Assembly (NCBI RefSeq): GCF_023650955.1
Contig: NZ_CP098039.1
Coordinates: 1,922,001-1,986,000, forward strand
Direction of reading: 5' to 3'
Length of the DNA: 64,000 nt
Origin: Thermosynechococcus sp. HN-54
GTDB taxonomy: Bacteria; Cyanobacteriota; Cyanobacteriia; Thermosynechococcales; Thermosynechococcaceae
In this document: piece by piece, positions 24,793-34,672 of the stretch
Numbering within the stretch: position 1 is the first letter of the stretch
Layout: each line of letters starts with the position of its first letter
The notes under the pieces: generated by a model
Database searches by the model: none
What the model was told of the DNA's origin: nothing
Seen by the model: the letters and a program-made list of their open reading frames with translations, nothing else
Position numbers and translations under genes: made by a program

Positions 24793-25962
24793 TCAACGCT
24801 GAGTTGTGTCCAATACACTCAATGTAACGCCTTGGTAATAATGCCCCAAAATTTGGTCGTAGGTGTAGCCCTGCAATGCCATACCGTAGGCACCCCATTG
24901 ACTCATGCCCAAGCCATGGCCGTGACCCCGCCCGGTAATCGTAAAGGCCACTGGTACACTTTGCCCCGTTTGACTCGCTACATTGCCGTACTCTGGGGTG
25001 ATTGTCAGCAGCGTACTGTGCAGCCCCAACACGCGCCGTAGTTCACTGCCTGAAATCGTACGACTACCCGCCGTGCCCACCACTTCCACTGCCATGACTC
25101 GCCCTTGGGGGGTCAATTGCAAGGGGCGAAAGCCAACGATGGTACCAATCCCAGGGAGGCGTTGTTGCAGTTGTGCTGCGGTGAAACGCACCGTCCACTG
25201 AAAGTTGGGGGAGACTTGGTCAAAGTCAGGGGTACCGCGCAGGTAGGGAACGGGATTTTGCCAAACGTGCTCTGCATTTTCGGTGTGTCCCCCTGAGGAG
25301 GCATGGAAGACGGCTTCAATGATTTGGCCATTGTAGGTGAGCACTTGACCGCGTGTGGCGTCAACGGCAGCTAGGGTATTGGCGGTTTCTGAACTTACTC
25401 CCGGATACACCTGATGGGTGACGGTGGCACCGACATCAAAAAGACTCCCAGGACGGCGACGCTCGCGATCGCGCCGAAAGAGGACAAAGGAACGGGAGGC
25501 CACTGCTTGGGCTTTCAGGGCTTCCAGCGGCCAAGAGGGATACATCTCCTTGCCCACGACGCTGGGCAGATAGTCCTCTACATCCACAAGGTTGATGGCA
25601 ATAATGCCCTCACTGGTACTCACCAATTGCAGCCGCCCCCGATACCAGCGATCGCCCACGCGGACGAGGCCGTTGTTTCGAGGCTCTAGAACAATTTGCC
25701 GCCCACGGAGTCCCCCTGCTTGCAGGCCAACCCCTGTAAAGACAGCCGTAACACTCTGTTGCGGTGCCAGTGTCAACACCCGACCGGCCTCATCCCGTAA
25801 CTGGCCCGGCGTTGAGCTACTAATCGTAACTTGACGGACTCGTTCTAGCACCGCGACCCGCAATTCCACTGCTGCGGCTGTCAGTTGGAGCAGCAGGCTG
25901 ATCAAGCAGCCGAGACCCACCGACTGCGACAGAAGACGCCAACGCACAATGAGGTAAAGCAT
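24793..25962 (-). CDS. SpoIID/LytB domain protein
   Basis: A 389-residue exported protein. An N-terminal hydrophobic segment (about 14-30) is followed by a SpoIID-type domain: VDVEDYLPSVVGKEMYPSWP, LKAQAVASRSFVLF, YNGQIIEAVFHASSGGHTEN and the C-terminal GHGLGMSQWGAYGMALQG. In sporulating bacteria the family trims denuded peptidoglycan; in cyanobacteria a cell-wall role is inferred. It precedes the HpsJ-like gene by 37 bases on the opposite side of transcription, so the HpsJ-like gene is upstream in the same direction. Confidence 0.88.
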   Translation of the reverse strand: MLYLIVRWRLLSQSVGLGCLISLLLQLTAAAVELRVAVLERVRQVTISSSTPGQLRDEAGRVLTLAPQQSVTAVFTGVGLQAGGLRGRQIVLEPRNNGLVRVGDRWYRGRLQLVSTSEGIIAINLVDVEDYLPSVVGKEMYPSWPLEALKAQAVASRSFVLFRRDRERRRPGSLFDVGATVTHQVYPGVSSETANTLAAVDATRGQVLTYNGQIIEAVFHASSGGHTENAEHVWQNPVPYLRGTPDFDQVSPNFQWTVRFTAAQLQQRLPGIGTIVGFRPLQLTPQGRVMAVEVVGTAGSRTISGSELRRVLGLHSTLLTITPEYGNVASQTGQSVPVAFTITGRGHGHGLGMSQWGAYGMALQGYTYDQILGHYYQGVTLSVLDTTQR

Positions 25963-25999
25963 GTTTTACTCCTCAGGTAGGCGGCAATGGTGACGATGC

Positions 26000-26728
26000 C
26001 TAGCGGTGCTCGCGCAGACCACTCCAACCAATGGTAATAAAGCCCACTGCCAAGAGAAAACTACGAATTCCTACCCTTAGACGATTCACAAAGGCTTCCT
26101 GTTGCGCCCGATTCACCGCTTCCTGTTGTTGGCTGCGAATGCGCTCTCGTGCCTGACCTGCTTGTTTATCTAGGGCTTGGGGGTCTTTTTGTAACTGCTC
26201 GAGAATGGTTCGTTGATCGGGCGGGAGTTGATTGCTCTTGAGGAGTTGCTCCAGTTGACCGCTACTGGCCAGTTGTTTGATTTGTTGTTGTTCCTGATCA
26301 ACGCGAATTTCGGCTTGGGCTGCCTCTTGATTGATTTGGTTGACTGCCTGCTCCGTAATTTGCCCTGTAATTGATAGATAGAGCGGAATGCCTAACAGGC
26401 ACAATAAGCCAAGTAGGCTGGAGAGAACAAAGACCCAAAATCGCCAATCCTTGAGGGCAGGTTCTCCCGGCTCCGGCTGCGTCGCACTCCCAGAGACCGC
26501 TTGAATCCAAAAGCCAGTGTAGATAAAGACAAACCCAATCAAGGGGGTGGCACCGCGCTCAATGAATTGGTTGACGACCGTGAGTTGCCACTGGCTGTTA
26601 TTGAACTGGGGAGTAATAAAGAGAATGCCCCACTCGACCAGAAAGGTGAGGAGTAGGATGATTCCCACCAGTTTCAGGAACTGAGCCGCCAAGGGGACAG
26701 GTCGCTTGGTTGATTTTGAAGCGGTCAT
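26000..26728 (-). CDS. HpsJ-like membrane protein with coiled coil
   Basis: A 242-residue protein with four likely membrane segments (about residues 17-37, 57-78, 98-118 and 216-236) and a long Gln/Glu-rich coiled-coil region between the last two (about 125-210). This layout resembles HpsJ proteins linked to polysaccharide secretion and gliding in filamentous cyanobacteria. No other hps gene is nearby, so the assignment is weak. ATG 26728 is preferred to TTG 26749. Confidence 0.6.
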   Translation of the reverse strand: MTASKSTKRPVPLAAQFLKLVGIILLLTFLVEWGILFITPQFNNSQWQLTVVNQFIERGATPLIGFVFIYTGFWIQAVSGSATQPEPGEPALKDWRFWVFVLSSLLGLLCLLGIPLYLSITGQITEQAVNQINQEAAQAEIRVDQEQQQIKQLASSGQLEQLLKSNQLPPDQRTILEQLQKDPQALDKQAGQARERIRSQQQEAVNRAQQEAFVNRLRVGIRSFLLAVGFITIGWSGLREHR

Positions 26729-26942
26729 GGACTGTGAGTGACTCGTCAACTACTGCATCAACCTTACTGGATTTTGGTGCCGTTGATTCATCTTGGGCGC
26801 ATGGACTCCCCTGTGGCGCTGCTATCTTTGGCTACCGCAACCTTGGTATACTCCAATTGTGCATGGCGTTGATGCGGCTGGGCTGCTTCCCCCCAGTATT
26901 GCTCGTTCGCCATCCCTTTGCGCATTGAGGCACAACAAATCC

Positions 26943-28292
26943 ATGATCATTGTGGCAGTCTTAGCGGCAGGACGAGGCACACGGATGAAATCCTCACTGC
27001 CCAAAGTTCTTCATCCCCTCGGCGGACGATCCCTAGTGGGCTGGGTTTTGCACCAAGTTCAATCTCTGCAACCGCAACGGCAGTTTGTGATCATTGGCTA
27101 TGGGGGAGACGCTGTCCGTGCCGCGCTAGCTGATCAGCCCCACGTGGAATTTGTCGAGCAGCGGGAACAACTGGGAACGGGTCATGCTGTACAGCAGCTT
27201 TTACCCCACCTCAAGGACTATGAAGGCCATCTTTTGGTGCTCAATGGCGATGTGCCCCTCTTGCGTGGGGAGACACTGGCAAAGTTGCTCGAAGTCCACC
27301 AGAAACACAACAATGCGGCTACGATTTTAACAGCCCAAATTCCCAACCCCCAGGGCTATGGTCGTGTGATTTGTGACAGTCAGAATATCTTGAAGCAAAT
27401 TATTGAAGATCGTGACTGCACCACAGCCCAAAAGCAAAACCGCCGCATCAATGCTGGGGTGTATTGTTTCCACTGGCCGCAACTGGCTGCTGTGTTGCCC
27501 TATCTCCAATCCAACAATGATCAGCAGGAATACTACCTCACCGATGCTGTCAATGCCCTCAGTCCTGTGATGGCGGTGGACGTGGAAGACTATGAGGAAA
27601 TTTTGGGAGTCAACGATCGCGTTCAGTTAGCGGCGGCTTACCAAGTTCTGCAAAATCGGATTAAAAAAGCGTGGATGCAGGCGGGGGTGACCCTGATTGA
27701 TCCTGCAAGTACCACCATTGAAGACACCGTGGAGTTGGCACCCGATGTGGTGATTGAACCGCAAACCCACTTGCGCGGGCACACCCGTATTGGCAGTGGC
27801 AGTATCATTGGACCTAGCACTTTGATTGAAAACAGTGTCATTGGTGAACGGGTGACGGCTCGCTATGCCGTGATTACCGACAGTGAGATTGGCAGTGATA
27901 CTCAAGTGGGCCCTTTTGCCCACATCCGGCAGCAAAGTGTGGTTGCTGAGCACTGCCGCATTGGTAACTTTGTCGAGCTAAAAAAAGCGCAGTTGGGCAG
28001 TGACACCAAGGCCTCTCATCTGTCCTACTTAGGTGATGCCACCTTGGGCGATCGCGTCAATATCGGGGCAGGAACCATTACCGCCAACTATGATGGCGTC
28101 CGCAAGCACCCCACCCATATCGGTAGCGGCACCAAGACCGGTGCCAACAGTGTTTTAGTGGCTCCGGTGACCCTCGGCGAAAATGTTACGGTGGCAGCGG
28201 GTTCGACGGTCACAAAAGATGTACCGGATAATGCCCTTGTCATTGCCCGCTGTCGTCAAGTAGTTAAACCGAACTGGCACCCCCAAGCCTAG
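26943..28292 (+). CDS. glmU: Bifunctional GlcNAc-1-P uridyltransferase / GlcN-1-P acetyltransferase
   Basis: Makes UDP-GlcNAc for peptidoglycan and outer-membrane polysaccharides. The N-terminal uridyltransferase half begins [19 protein letters not shown] (about 7-25) and contains GYGRVI and [10 protein letters not shown]. The C-terminal half is a left-handed beta helix of hexapeptide repeats (about 250-430). The 449 residues agree with the family. The ATG at 26943 fits the family start; the longer open frame upstream is not expected to be translated. Confidence 0.95.
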   Translation: MIIVAVLAAGRGTRMKSSLPKVLHPLGGRSLVGWVLHQVQSLQPQRQFVIIGYGGDAVRAALADQPHVEFVEQREQLGTGHAVQQLLPHLKDYEGHLLVLNGDVPLLRGETLAKLLEVHQKHNNAATILTAQIPNPQGYGRVICDSQNILKQIIEDRDCTTAQKQNRRINAGVYCFHWPQLAAVLPYLQSNNDQQEYYLTDAVNALSPVMAVDVEDYEEILGVNDRVQLAAAYQVLQNRIKKAWMQAGVTLIDPASTTIEDTVELAPDVVIEPQTHLRGHTRIGSGSIIGPSTLIENSVIGERVTARYAVITDSEIGSDTQVGPFAHIRQQSVVAEHCRIGNFVELKKAQLGSDTKASHLSYLGDATLGDRVNIGAGTITANYDGVRKHPTHIGSGTKTGANSVLVAPVTLGENVTVAAGSTVTKDVPDNALVIARCRQVVKPNWHPQA

Positions 28293-28621
28293 CCCGCCCC
28301 ACAGCAGGGTTCAATGCCCAGCCGCCGCAGGAGCAGATCACTCACCGCATTGGCGACTGCAAACTCGCTATAGAAGCTTTGGGAAAAATCAAACTCTTGC
28401 AGCTCCGTGACGAGTGCCAAGAGAATGCCCCCCAGATCATGCTCCCCTTCCAGCCGCTGACGGCGGTACACTTGGGCGGCCCGCTGAGCGATCGCCAGAT
28501 TCACAGCTTCTGGTAAATACTCGGTATTGAGCCAATCGAGAAGAGCCGCCTCCAACCATGCCGCATCCGCAGTGCAGTCACCACAGGGGGGAAGCTGAAT
28601 CGGCGGAATGGGGGTACTCAT
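28289..28621 (-). CDS. Conserved small protein of unknown function
   Basis: A 110-residue soluble protein. An N-terminal Pro-rich piece with Cys13 and Cys16 (PCGDC) and a C-terminal PCCGAG flank a helical middle region ([19 protein letters not shown], then a segment rich in Arg and Gln). The two Cys pairs could bind a metal; this is inference. It looks like a cyanobacterial orphan family. It ends four bases inside the convergent glmU. Confidence 0.65.
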   Translation of the reverse strand: MSTPIPPIQLPPCGDCTADAAWLEAALLDWLNTEYLPEAVNLAIAQRAAQVYRRQRLEGEHDLGGILLALVTELQEFDFSQSFYSEFAVANAVSDLLLRRLGIEPCCGAG

Positions 28622-28675
28622 GGCAGAGTCCTAAACTCGTCTGAATGAGTTCATCTTATAACCTTAAGAAAATAA

Positions 28676-28747
<72 letters not shown>

Positions 28748-28799
28748 TAGTTCAGACGATTTTTAATCATATCTTGGTTTGCAGGCTTTTGTAAATCGC

Positions 28800-29504
28800 T
28801 CAGACGAGGCTGTGGCAAATTTCATCAAAGGCCTCAGCGGGATCCGCTGCTTGTAAAATCGGACGGCCAATCACAAGGTAAGATGCGCCGGCAGCAAAGG
28901 CCGCTTTAGGCGTGAGCGATCGCGCTTGATCCCCTGTGGCGGTACCAAGGGGGCGAATCCCCGGACAAATGCGCAGGAAGGCGTCTCCCCAGCGTTGTTT
29001 CACCCGTGCAGCCTCCTGAGGGGAGCAGACAATGCCCGCTAGTCCGGCCTGATGGGCGAGATCAGCCATACGCTCGACATAGGTGGTGGGATCAAGGGGG
29101 ATCTGGAGTTCCTGCTGGAGGGTGTCTGCGTCAATGCTGGTGAGTAGGGTCACCCCAATGAGTTGAGTGGTGCTTTCCCCTAGGGCAGCCTGAGCGCTTT
29201 TTAGACCCGCTAGCCCCGTTGCGGCATGGATGGTCACAAAGTCCACCCCATAGGGGGCGATCGCCCGTGCGGCTGCTGCTACCGTATTGGGAATATCGTG
29301 GAGCTTCAAATCGAGAAAGATACGCTTTCCCTGATCCTTGAGCACATCAAGAATAATCGGCCCACTGGCACAAAAGAGTTCTAGCCCCACTTTCCAAAAT
29401 TGCACTTGGGGCAGGGTATGAATGGTGGCGATCGCCACCTCCAGATTGGGCACATCCAAAGCCACAATAATTTTGCTGGCAACAGCGTCTTGAGAATCAA
29501 ACAA
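28800..29504 (-). CDS. pyrF: Orotidine 5'-phosphate decarboxylase
   Basis: Last step of UMP synthesis. The 234-residue TIM barrel has IIVALDVPN (residues 12-20), FLDLKLHDIPNTVAAAARA with the Asp-Lys-Asp catalytic set (about 64-82), and IRPLGTATGDQ near 180. The start is TTG at 29504, with AGGAG 11 bases upstream; no ATG or GTG lies before the first strand. It is last in a minus-strand run of four genes with short gaps starting with sqdB. Confidence 0.94.
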   Translation of the reverse strand: MFDSQDAVASKIIVALDVPNLEVAIATIHTLPQVQFWKVGLELFCASGPIILDVLKDQGKRIFLDLKLHDIPNTVAAAARAIAPYGVDFVTIHAATGLAGLKSAQAALGESTTQLIGVTLLTSIDADTLQQELQIPLDPTTYVERMADLAHQAGLAGIVCSPQEAARVKQRWGDAFLRICPGIRPLGTATGDQARSLTPKAAFAAGASYLVIGRPILQAADPAEAFDEICHSLV

Positions 29505-29536
29505 GTTTATTTGGTCTCCTCACCCACTGAACATTC

Positions 29537-30133
29537 CTAAACAGGGCGGCGCACACAGCGCAACAACCACAGCGCCACAATAATACCCGTCAACTGAGCC
29601 GCAATCGTATTCACCTTCGCCTGAATCACAAAAATCTCCAACGGCTCAATCAGCACATTTGTCGCATAGACTGCTGCCCCTTGGGGAATTGACAGCACCT
29701 TGAGCAACAACATCCCCACATTCCACTCTGCGGCTGCTACGGTAAAAATCATGCCCGCGATATTTACCCAAAGACCAATATTCAAACTGCGAATTACATG
29801 CTCCTTAGTCGGGCGTTTTGCCGGTTGATCTAACCGTCGTCCCAGTTGTGGATAGCGATAGCAGCAGTAAATACTCACGCCTAAAAACACCAAACCAATA
29901 ATCGCCAGCACTAACCCCAAGGTGGGACTATTCATGCCGTTGGCTGGCCGATTGATATTAAATTGGCGACTAAAGATGACAATAATGACGATCAAAAGTG
30001 AGACAAAGCCTAGGACCACCTGTGTCCAAAAGCCAATCCAGCCAAAGCGTCGCAGTTCACGGCCAAGACGGTGCAGGGGTTGGGTGGTACCTCGATGGGA
30101 TGGCGGCGGAGCATTACCGGGAAGACGTTCCAT
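29537..30133 (-). CDS. DUF3611 / Tic21-PIC1-like membrane protein
   Basis: A 198-residue protein with four membrane segments (about 34-54, 70-90, 122-143 and 172-192). The family members in chloroplasts (Tic21/PIC1) sit in the inner envelope and have been linked to protein import or iron uptake; the cyanobacterial homologs are proposed metal permeases. Seen: GRELRRFGWIGFWTQVVLGF and IRSLNIGLWVNIAGMIFT. The gene lies 30 bases after the rhodanese gene and 32 bases before pyrF. Confidence 0.8.
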   Translation of the reverse strand: MERLPGNAPPPSHRGTTQPLHRLGRELRRFGWIGFWTQVVLGFVSLLIVIIVIFSRQFNINRPANGMNSPTLGLVLAIIGLVFLGVSIYCCYRYPQLGRRLDQPAKRPTKEHVIRSLNIGLWVNIAGMIFTVAAAEWNVGMLLLKVLSIPQGAAVYATNVLIEPLEIFVIQAKVNTIAAQLTGIIVALWLLRCVRRPV

Positions 30134-30163
30134 GGTTCGGTGAGGAAGGGGGCTTAGGCTCGA

Positions 30164-31000
30164 TCATAGCGAACGGCTGTCGGGTGCCGTCAAATAGGAA
30201 CACCAATCGCTCCAACTACCGGCGTAGAGCTTAGTTTGATCAAGGCCAGCGATCGCCAGCCCCAAAATATCCACACAGGCCGTCACCCCCGATCCACAAT
30301 AGACAATGATTTGCTCAGCCTCCGCAATAGGCTGCCAGTGGGCTTGCAGGTCGGCAACCGATTTAAGGCGCCCCTGCTCATCGGAGATGGCCTGCCATGG
30401 ATAGTTCACCGCTCCGGGAATATGACCTGCCACAGGATCAATCGGTTCAATTTCACCGCGATAGCGCCGAGGTTCACGGGCATCCACAATCACTGTCTGG
30501 GGGTCGGCTTGAGCCGCCAGCACCGCAGCACGATCTACCACCCACTCCGGATGAGGGTGGGGCTTGAAGTTCCCCTGTCGCGGCGAGGGCACCTCAGGGG
30601 TGGTTGGATACCCGGCTTCAACATAGGCACGATAGCCTCCATCGAGCACCGCCACGCGATCGTGACCCAACCAGCGCAGGAGCCACCAGCAGCGAGCCGC
30701 ATAGGCAAACCGCGAATCATCATAGGCCACCACCAGCGTTTGCGGGGTAACCCCCATTTGATTCAGCCGTGCTGCCAACTTCTCTGGATCAGGTAGGGGA
30801 TGACGCCCGCCATGTTCTTGCCGAGGACTGGAGAGATCCTGCTCTAGGTCGAGATAGTAGGCTCCTGGAATGTGTCCTTGAGCATACTCCCGTTGGCCGC
30901 GTCTGGTGTCCATGAGGTCAAAGCGGCAATCCACAATCACCACTGTGGGATCTGCCAAATGGTCAGCCAACCAAGACGCCGTTACGGCATAGGGGGTCAT
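30164..31000 (-). CDS. Two-domain rhodanese sulfurtransferase
   Basis: A 278-residue protein of the thiosulfate/3-mercaptopyruvate sulfurtransferase type. An inactive N-terminal rhodanese domain (about 1-140, with VDCRFDL and GHIPGAYYLDLEQDL) is followed by a catalytic one (about 160-270) with GHIPGAVNYPW and active-site loop VYCGSGVTA; the Cys is at about 237. The start is six bases after the sqdB stop, so they are likely co-transcribed. Confidence 0.9.
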   Translation of the reverse strand: MTPYAVTASWLADHLADPTVVIVDCRFDLMDTRRGQREYAQGHIPGAYYLDLEQDLSSPRQEHGGRHPLPDPEKLAARLNQMGVTPQTLVVAYDDSRFAYAARCWWLLRWLGHDRVAVLDGGYRAYVEAGYPTTPEVPSPRQGNFKPHPHPEWVVDRAAVLAAQADPQTVIVDAREPRRYRGEIEPIDPVAGHIPGAVNYPWQAISDEQGRLKSVADLQAHWQPIAEAEQIIVYCGSGVTACVDILGLAIAGLDQTKLYAGSWSDWCSYLTAPDSRSL

Positions 31001-31006
31001 AGGAGC

Positions 31007-32251
<1,245 letters not shown>

Positions 32252-33265
32252 TTAGAATTCGGCAGGAGAATCAGGGACACTCGTTTCTCTTTCTAAGAGG
32301 ATATGCAATTTAACAATTTGCCCCGCTAATTCAATTTGCACCACATCCCCAGAGAGAAAGTCCAAAGCCTCCAATAGCGCCTGTAATTGCGGGGTGCTGG
32401 CACCCGATTCTTGGTAGAGGAGATCGCTCAAATGGCTGACGCGCTGCCATGTGGTATAGAGGCGAGCAATGGCGCTTTCCAGTTGGGCGGCCTGCTGCAG
32501 GAGATCGGCAACGGTTTGGAGTTGCTCAAGGCGCTGGGCTTCGATCAGGACTTGTTCCAAATCCACAGGGTGGGCGTTGAGGGCTTGAATCTGGGGGGCA
32601 GCCTCCAGATAGCGGCTGAGTTGGCGAGCCGTCGCCGTGACTTCCTTAACTGTATCCACACTGGGATCACTGGCTAGGACTTGGGAGAGTTCCTGTTGCT
32701 GCTGGGGAGGAAGTTTTTCTAATTCTTTGACTAAGGGGGCGACGTAGCGGGGGGCAAGAGTGCGATCGCTGGCCTTTTGCCGCACCACTGGCGGTAAGAG
32801 ATCAGAGTGCAGGGCAGTCCATTCCTCTTGCAGTTGGCGTACTTCACGGTGGGTAATGCGATCGCCCCCTGCCGCTGCTTGGGTAATCAGGGCTTGCACC
32901 TCAGGATCTGCTGCGGCGGTTTCCAAAAAGGCGCGTTTACTAAAACGAGAAATGGCTTCGGGAGGCAGAGGACGTTCCTTGAGCAATTCATCGGCACGAT
33001 CTGCCAACTGAATCAAATCATAGGCACGGCGTTTACTAATCTCCTGTTCTTGGAGCCACTGTTGGAAGCCTATCCCTCGTTCATCTCCTTGACGGCGATA
33101 GCGATCGCGCACCGCTCGCAAAATTTGTCCCCGCCAGATCTCCGTTTGCAGGTCAAAGCGCTCACACACCTGCCATGCTTGGCGTACCTGTTGGAGAAAT
33201 TCCTCTTCCGAAAGGGGCGTATCCGCCGCAGGAATGGGCAAAACAAAATCAGGCGTTGGCTCCAT
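32252..33265 (-). CDS. Unrecognised helical protein, possibly DNA-binding
   Basis: A 337-residue, nearly all-helical, Gln/Glu/Leu-rich cytoplasmic protein. Around residues 65-85 FQQWLQEQEISKRRAYDLI resembles the turn-helix used by DUF3102/KilA-like recognition regions. The remainder contains repeated short helices and a predicted coiled coil (about 215-300), ending in a strand-rich FLSGDVVQIELAGQIVKLHIL. No catalytic motif is seen. Function is unknown; a nucleic-acid role is an inference. Confidence 0.6.
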   Translation of the reverse strand: MEPTPDFVLPIPAADTPLSEEEFLQQVRQAWQVCERFDLQTEIWRGQILRAVRDRYRRQGDERGIGFQQWLQEQEISKRRAYDLIQLADRADELLKERPLPPEAISRFSKRAFLETAAADPEVQALITQAAAGGDRITHREVRQLQEEWTALHSDLLPPVVRQKASDRTLAPRYVAPLVKELEKLPPQQQQELSQVLASDPSVDTVKEVTATARQLSRYLEAAPQIQALNAHPVDLEQVLIEAQRLEQLQTVADLLQQAAQLESAIARLYTTWQRVSHLSDLLYQESGASTPQLQALLEALDFLSGDVVQIELAGQIVKLHILLERETSVPDSPAEF

Positions 33266-33375
33266 CGGTCGGAGAAAAGCACAGCTTCAGCAGTATAGCC
33301 TATCCCAAACAGTAGAGATAACCATCCCGCATTGTCAGTGCTTAGGATCGAACTATCGCGTTGACGGGAACTCTG

Positions 33376-33963
33376 ATGAACACAGTATTGGAGCCAGCGG
33401 TCACATACCTCACTCCGGAAGCTTACTTAGCTCAAGAAGTGGTGGCAACGGAGCGCCATGAGTATCGCCAAGGAGAACTTTACACCATGCCCGGGGGCAG
33501 CGTTAATCATAATGAGTTGGTTCGTTCCTTAACTGTTCTGTTGAGTTTGGCACTCAAGGGACAGCCCTACCGCGTCTTTGTCACAGATCAACGTCTGTGG
33601 ATTCCGGAAACCCAGTCATACTACTATCCTGATGTCATGGTGACGCCGAAGCCGGTGCCATTGGTGGAGGGACGCAACGATGTGGTGATGCACCCGATCT
33701 TCATTGCTGAGGTTTTATCGCCTTCGACGGCAGATCGCGATCGCGGGACAAAATTTTTCGACTATCGCCAGATTCCGACCCTTCAAGAATATCTGCTCAT
33801 CAGCCAAGAGCGCCCCTGTGTTGAACAATATGTGCGGCAAGCTGAACATCAATGGTTGCTCACAATTTGGCAAGATATTACGCAGGAACTGCCAGTGCCC
33901 TCGTTACAGACTTCCTTAAAACTCAGTGATCTCTATGCGGACGTTGAGTTAGCTGAGTCCTAA
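33376..33963 (+). CDS. Uma2 family PD-(D/E)XK nuclease-like protein
   Basis: A 195-residue protein of the Uma2 family, very expanded in cyanobacteria. The nuclease-fold residues are seen in YYYPDVMV (about 95-102) and FIAEVLSPST (about 116-125), after the Glu-Tyr-Arg segment ERHEYRQGELYTM. The ATG at 33376 is used over a TTG 15 bases upstream. The family's substrate is not established. It overlaps nothing and is 24 bases from the next gene. Confidence 0.85.
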   Translation: MNTVLEPAVTYLTPEAYLAQEVVATERHEYRQGELYTMPGGSVNHNELVRSLTVLLSLALKGQPYRVFVTDQRLWIPETQSYYYPDVMVTPKPVPLVEGRNDVVMHPIFIAEVLSPSTADRDRGTKFFDYRQIPTLQEYLLISQERPCVEQYVRQAEHQWLLTIWQDITQELPVPSLQTSLKLSDLYADVELAES

Positions 33964-33987
33964 AAAAGAATTCCTTGACCTCCCTCT

Positions 33988-34662
33988 ATGCCTTACCCCC
34001 TCCGCCACCCCATTCTGCTGGAAAACAAGTACACCCAGTTGCTGGTGGCGCAAATTTTGCTGCTACTCGTGCCGACAATGGTTCAGGGGGCAATACCCTC
34101 TATTTTAGCCTTTATCATTTTGGTTTCGAGTGTGGTTGCCTTCACACTGCGCACGTTTGAGGTGCGGTTTCATCACTTAGCTTGGTTTATTGTTGGTACA
34201 TTTTTGGTTGGTTTTTTGGAATTTATCCTTGTGCTCTTTGCCATTGACTACCAGCAGCTCTCGCTCTTCATCAATGGTTTTCATCTCATCATTACTGTAA
34301 TGGCTGTTGTTTTCATTTTGGGTCGCATCTTTAGCGCCAATATGATTACGGGGGACTCCATTCGTGGGGGGATTTGTGTGTACTTTTTGGTGGGGTATTC
34401 TTTTTTCTTTGTTTATAGAATCTTATCGGACTATGTGCCAACAAGCTTTTCGCGGCCAGCACACCTCGATCATTTGTTTAGTCTGCTGTATTGTAGCTTT
34501 ACAACCCTCACGAGCGTAGGCTATGGCGATATTACTCCCACAACTCCTTTAGCGATGGCGATCGCCAACTTGGAAGCAATTTTTGGCCAGATGTATTCGG
34601 CAATTGTCATGGCGCGGCTTGTCAGTCAATATCTGAATAGTCGTTCTGCTCACCCCCACTAA
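33988..34662 (+). CDS. Two-pore-helix potassium channel
   Basis: A 224-residue membrane protein with about five hydrophobic segments before the pore and one after. The canonical K+ selectivity filter TSVGYGD is at 175-181, after the pore helix LYCSFTTL, followed by an inner helix (about 189-212). There is no RCK or cyclic-nucleotide domain in the protein; the gene ends shortly after the inner helix. It precedes the DUF3685 gene by 10 bases and may be co-transcribed. Confidence 0.82.
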   Translation: MPYPLRHPILLENKYTQLLVAQILLLLVPTMVQGAIPSILAFIILVSSVVAFTLRTFEVRFHHLAWFIVGTFLVGFLEFILVLFAIDYQQLSLFINGFHLIITVMAVVFILGRIFSANMITGDSIRGGICVYFLVGYSFFFVYRILSDYVPTSFSRPAHLDHLFSLLYCSFTTLTSVGYGDITPTTPLAMAIANLEAIFGQMYSAIVMARLVSQYLNSRSAHPH

Positions 34663-34672
34663 GTCTCGACCA

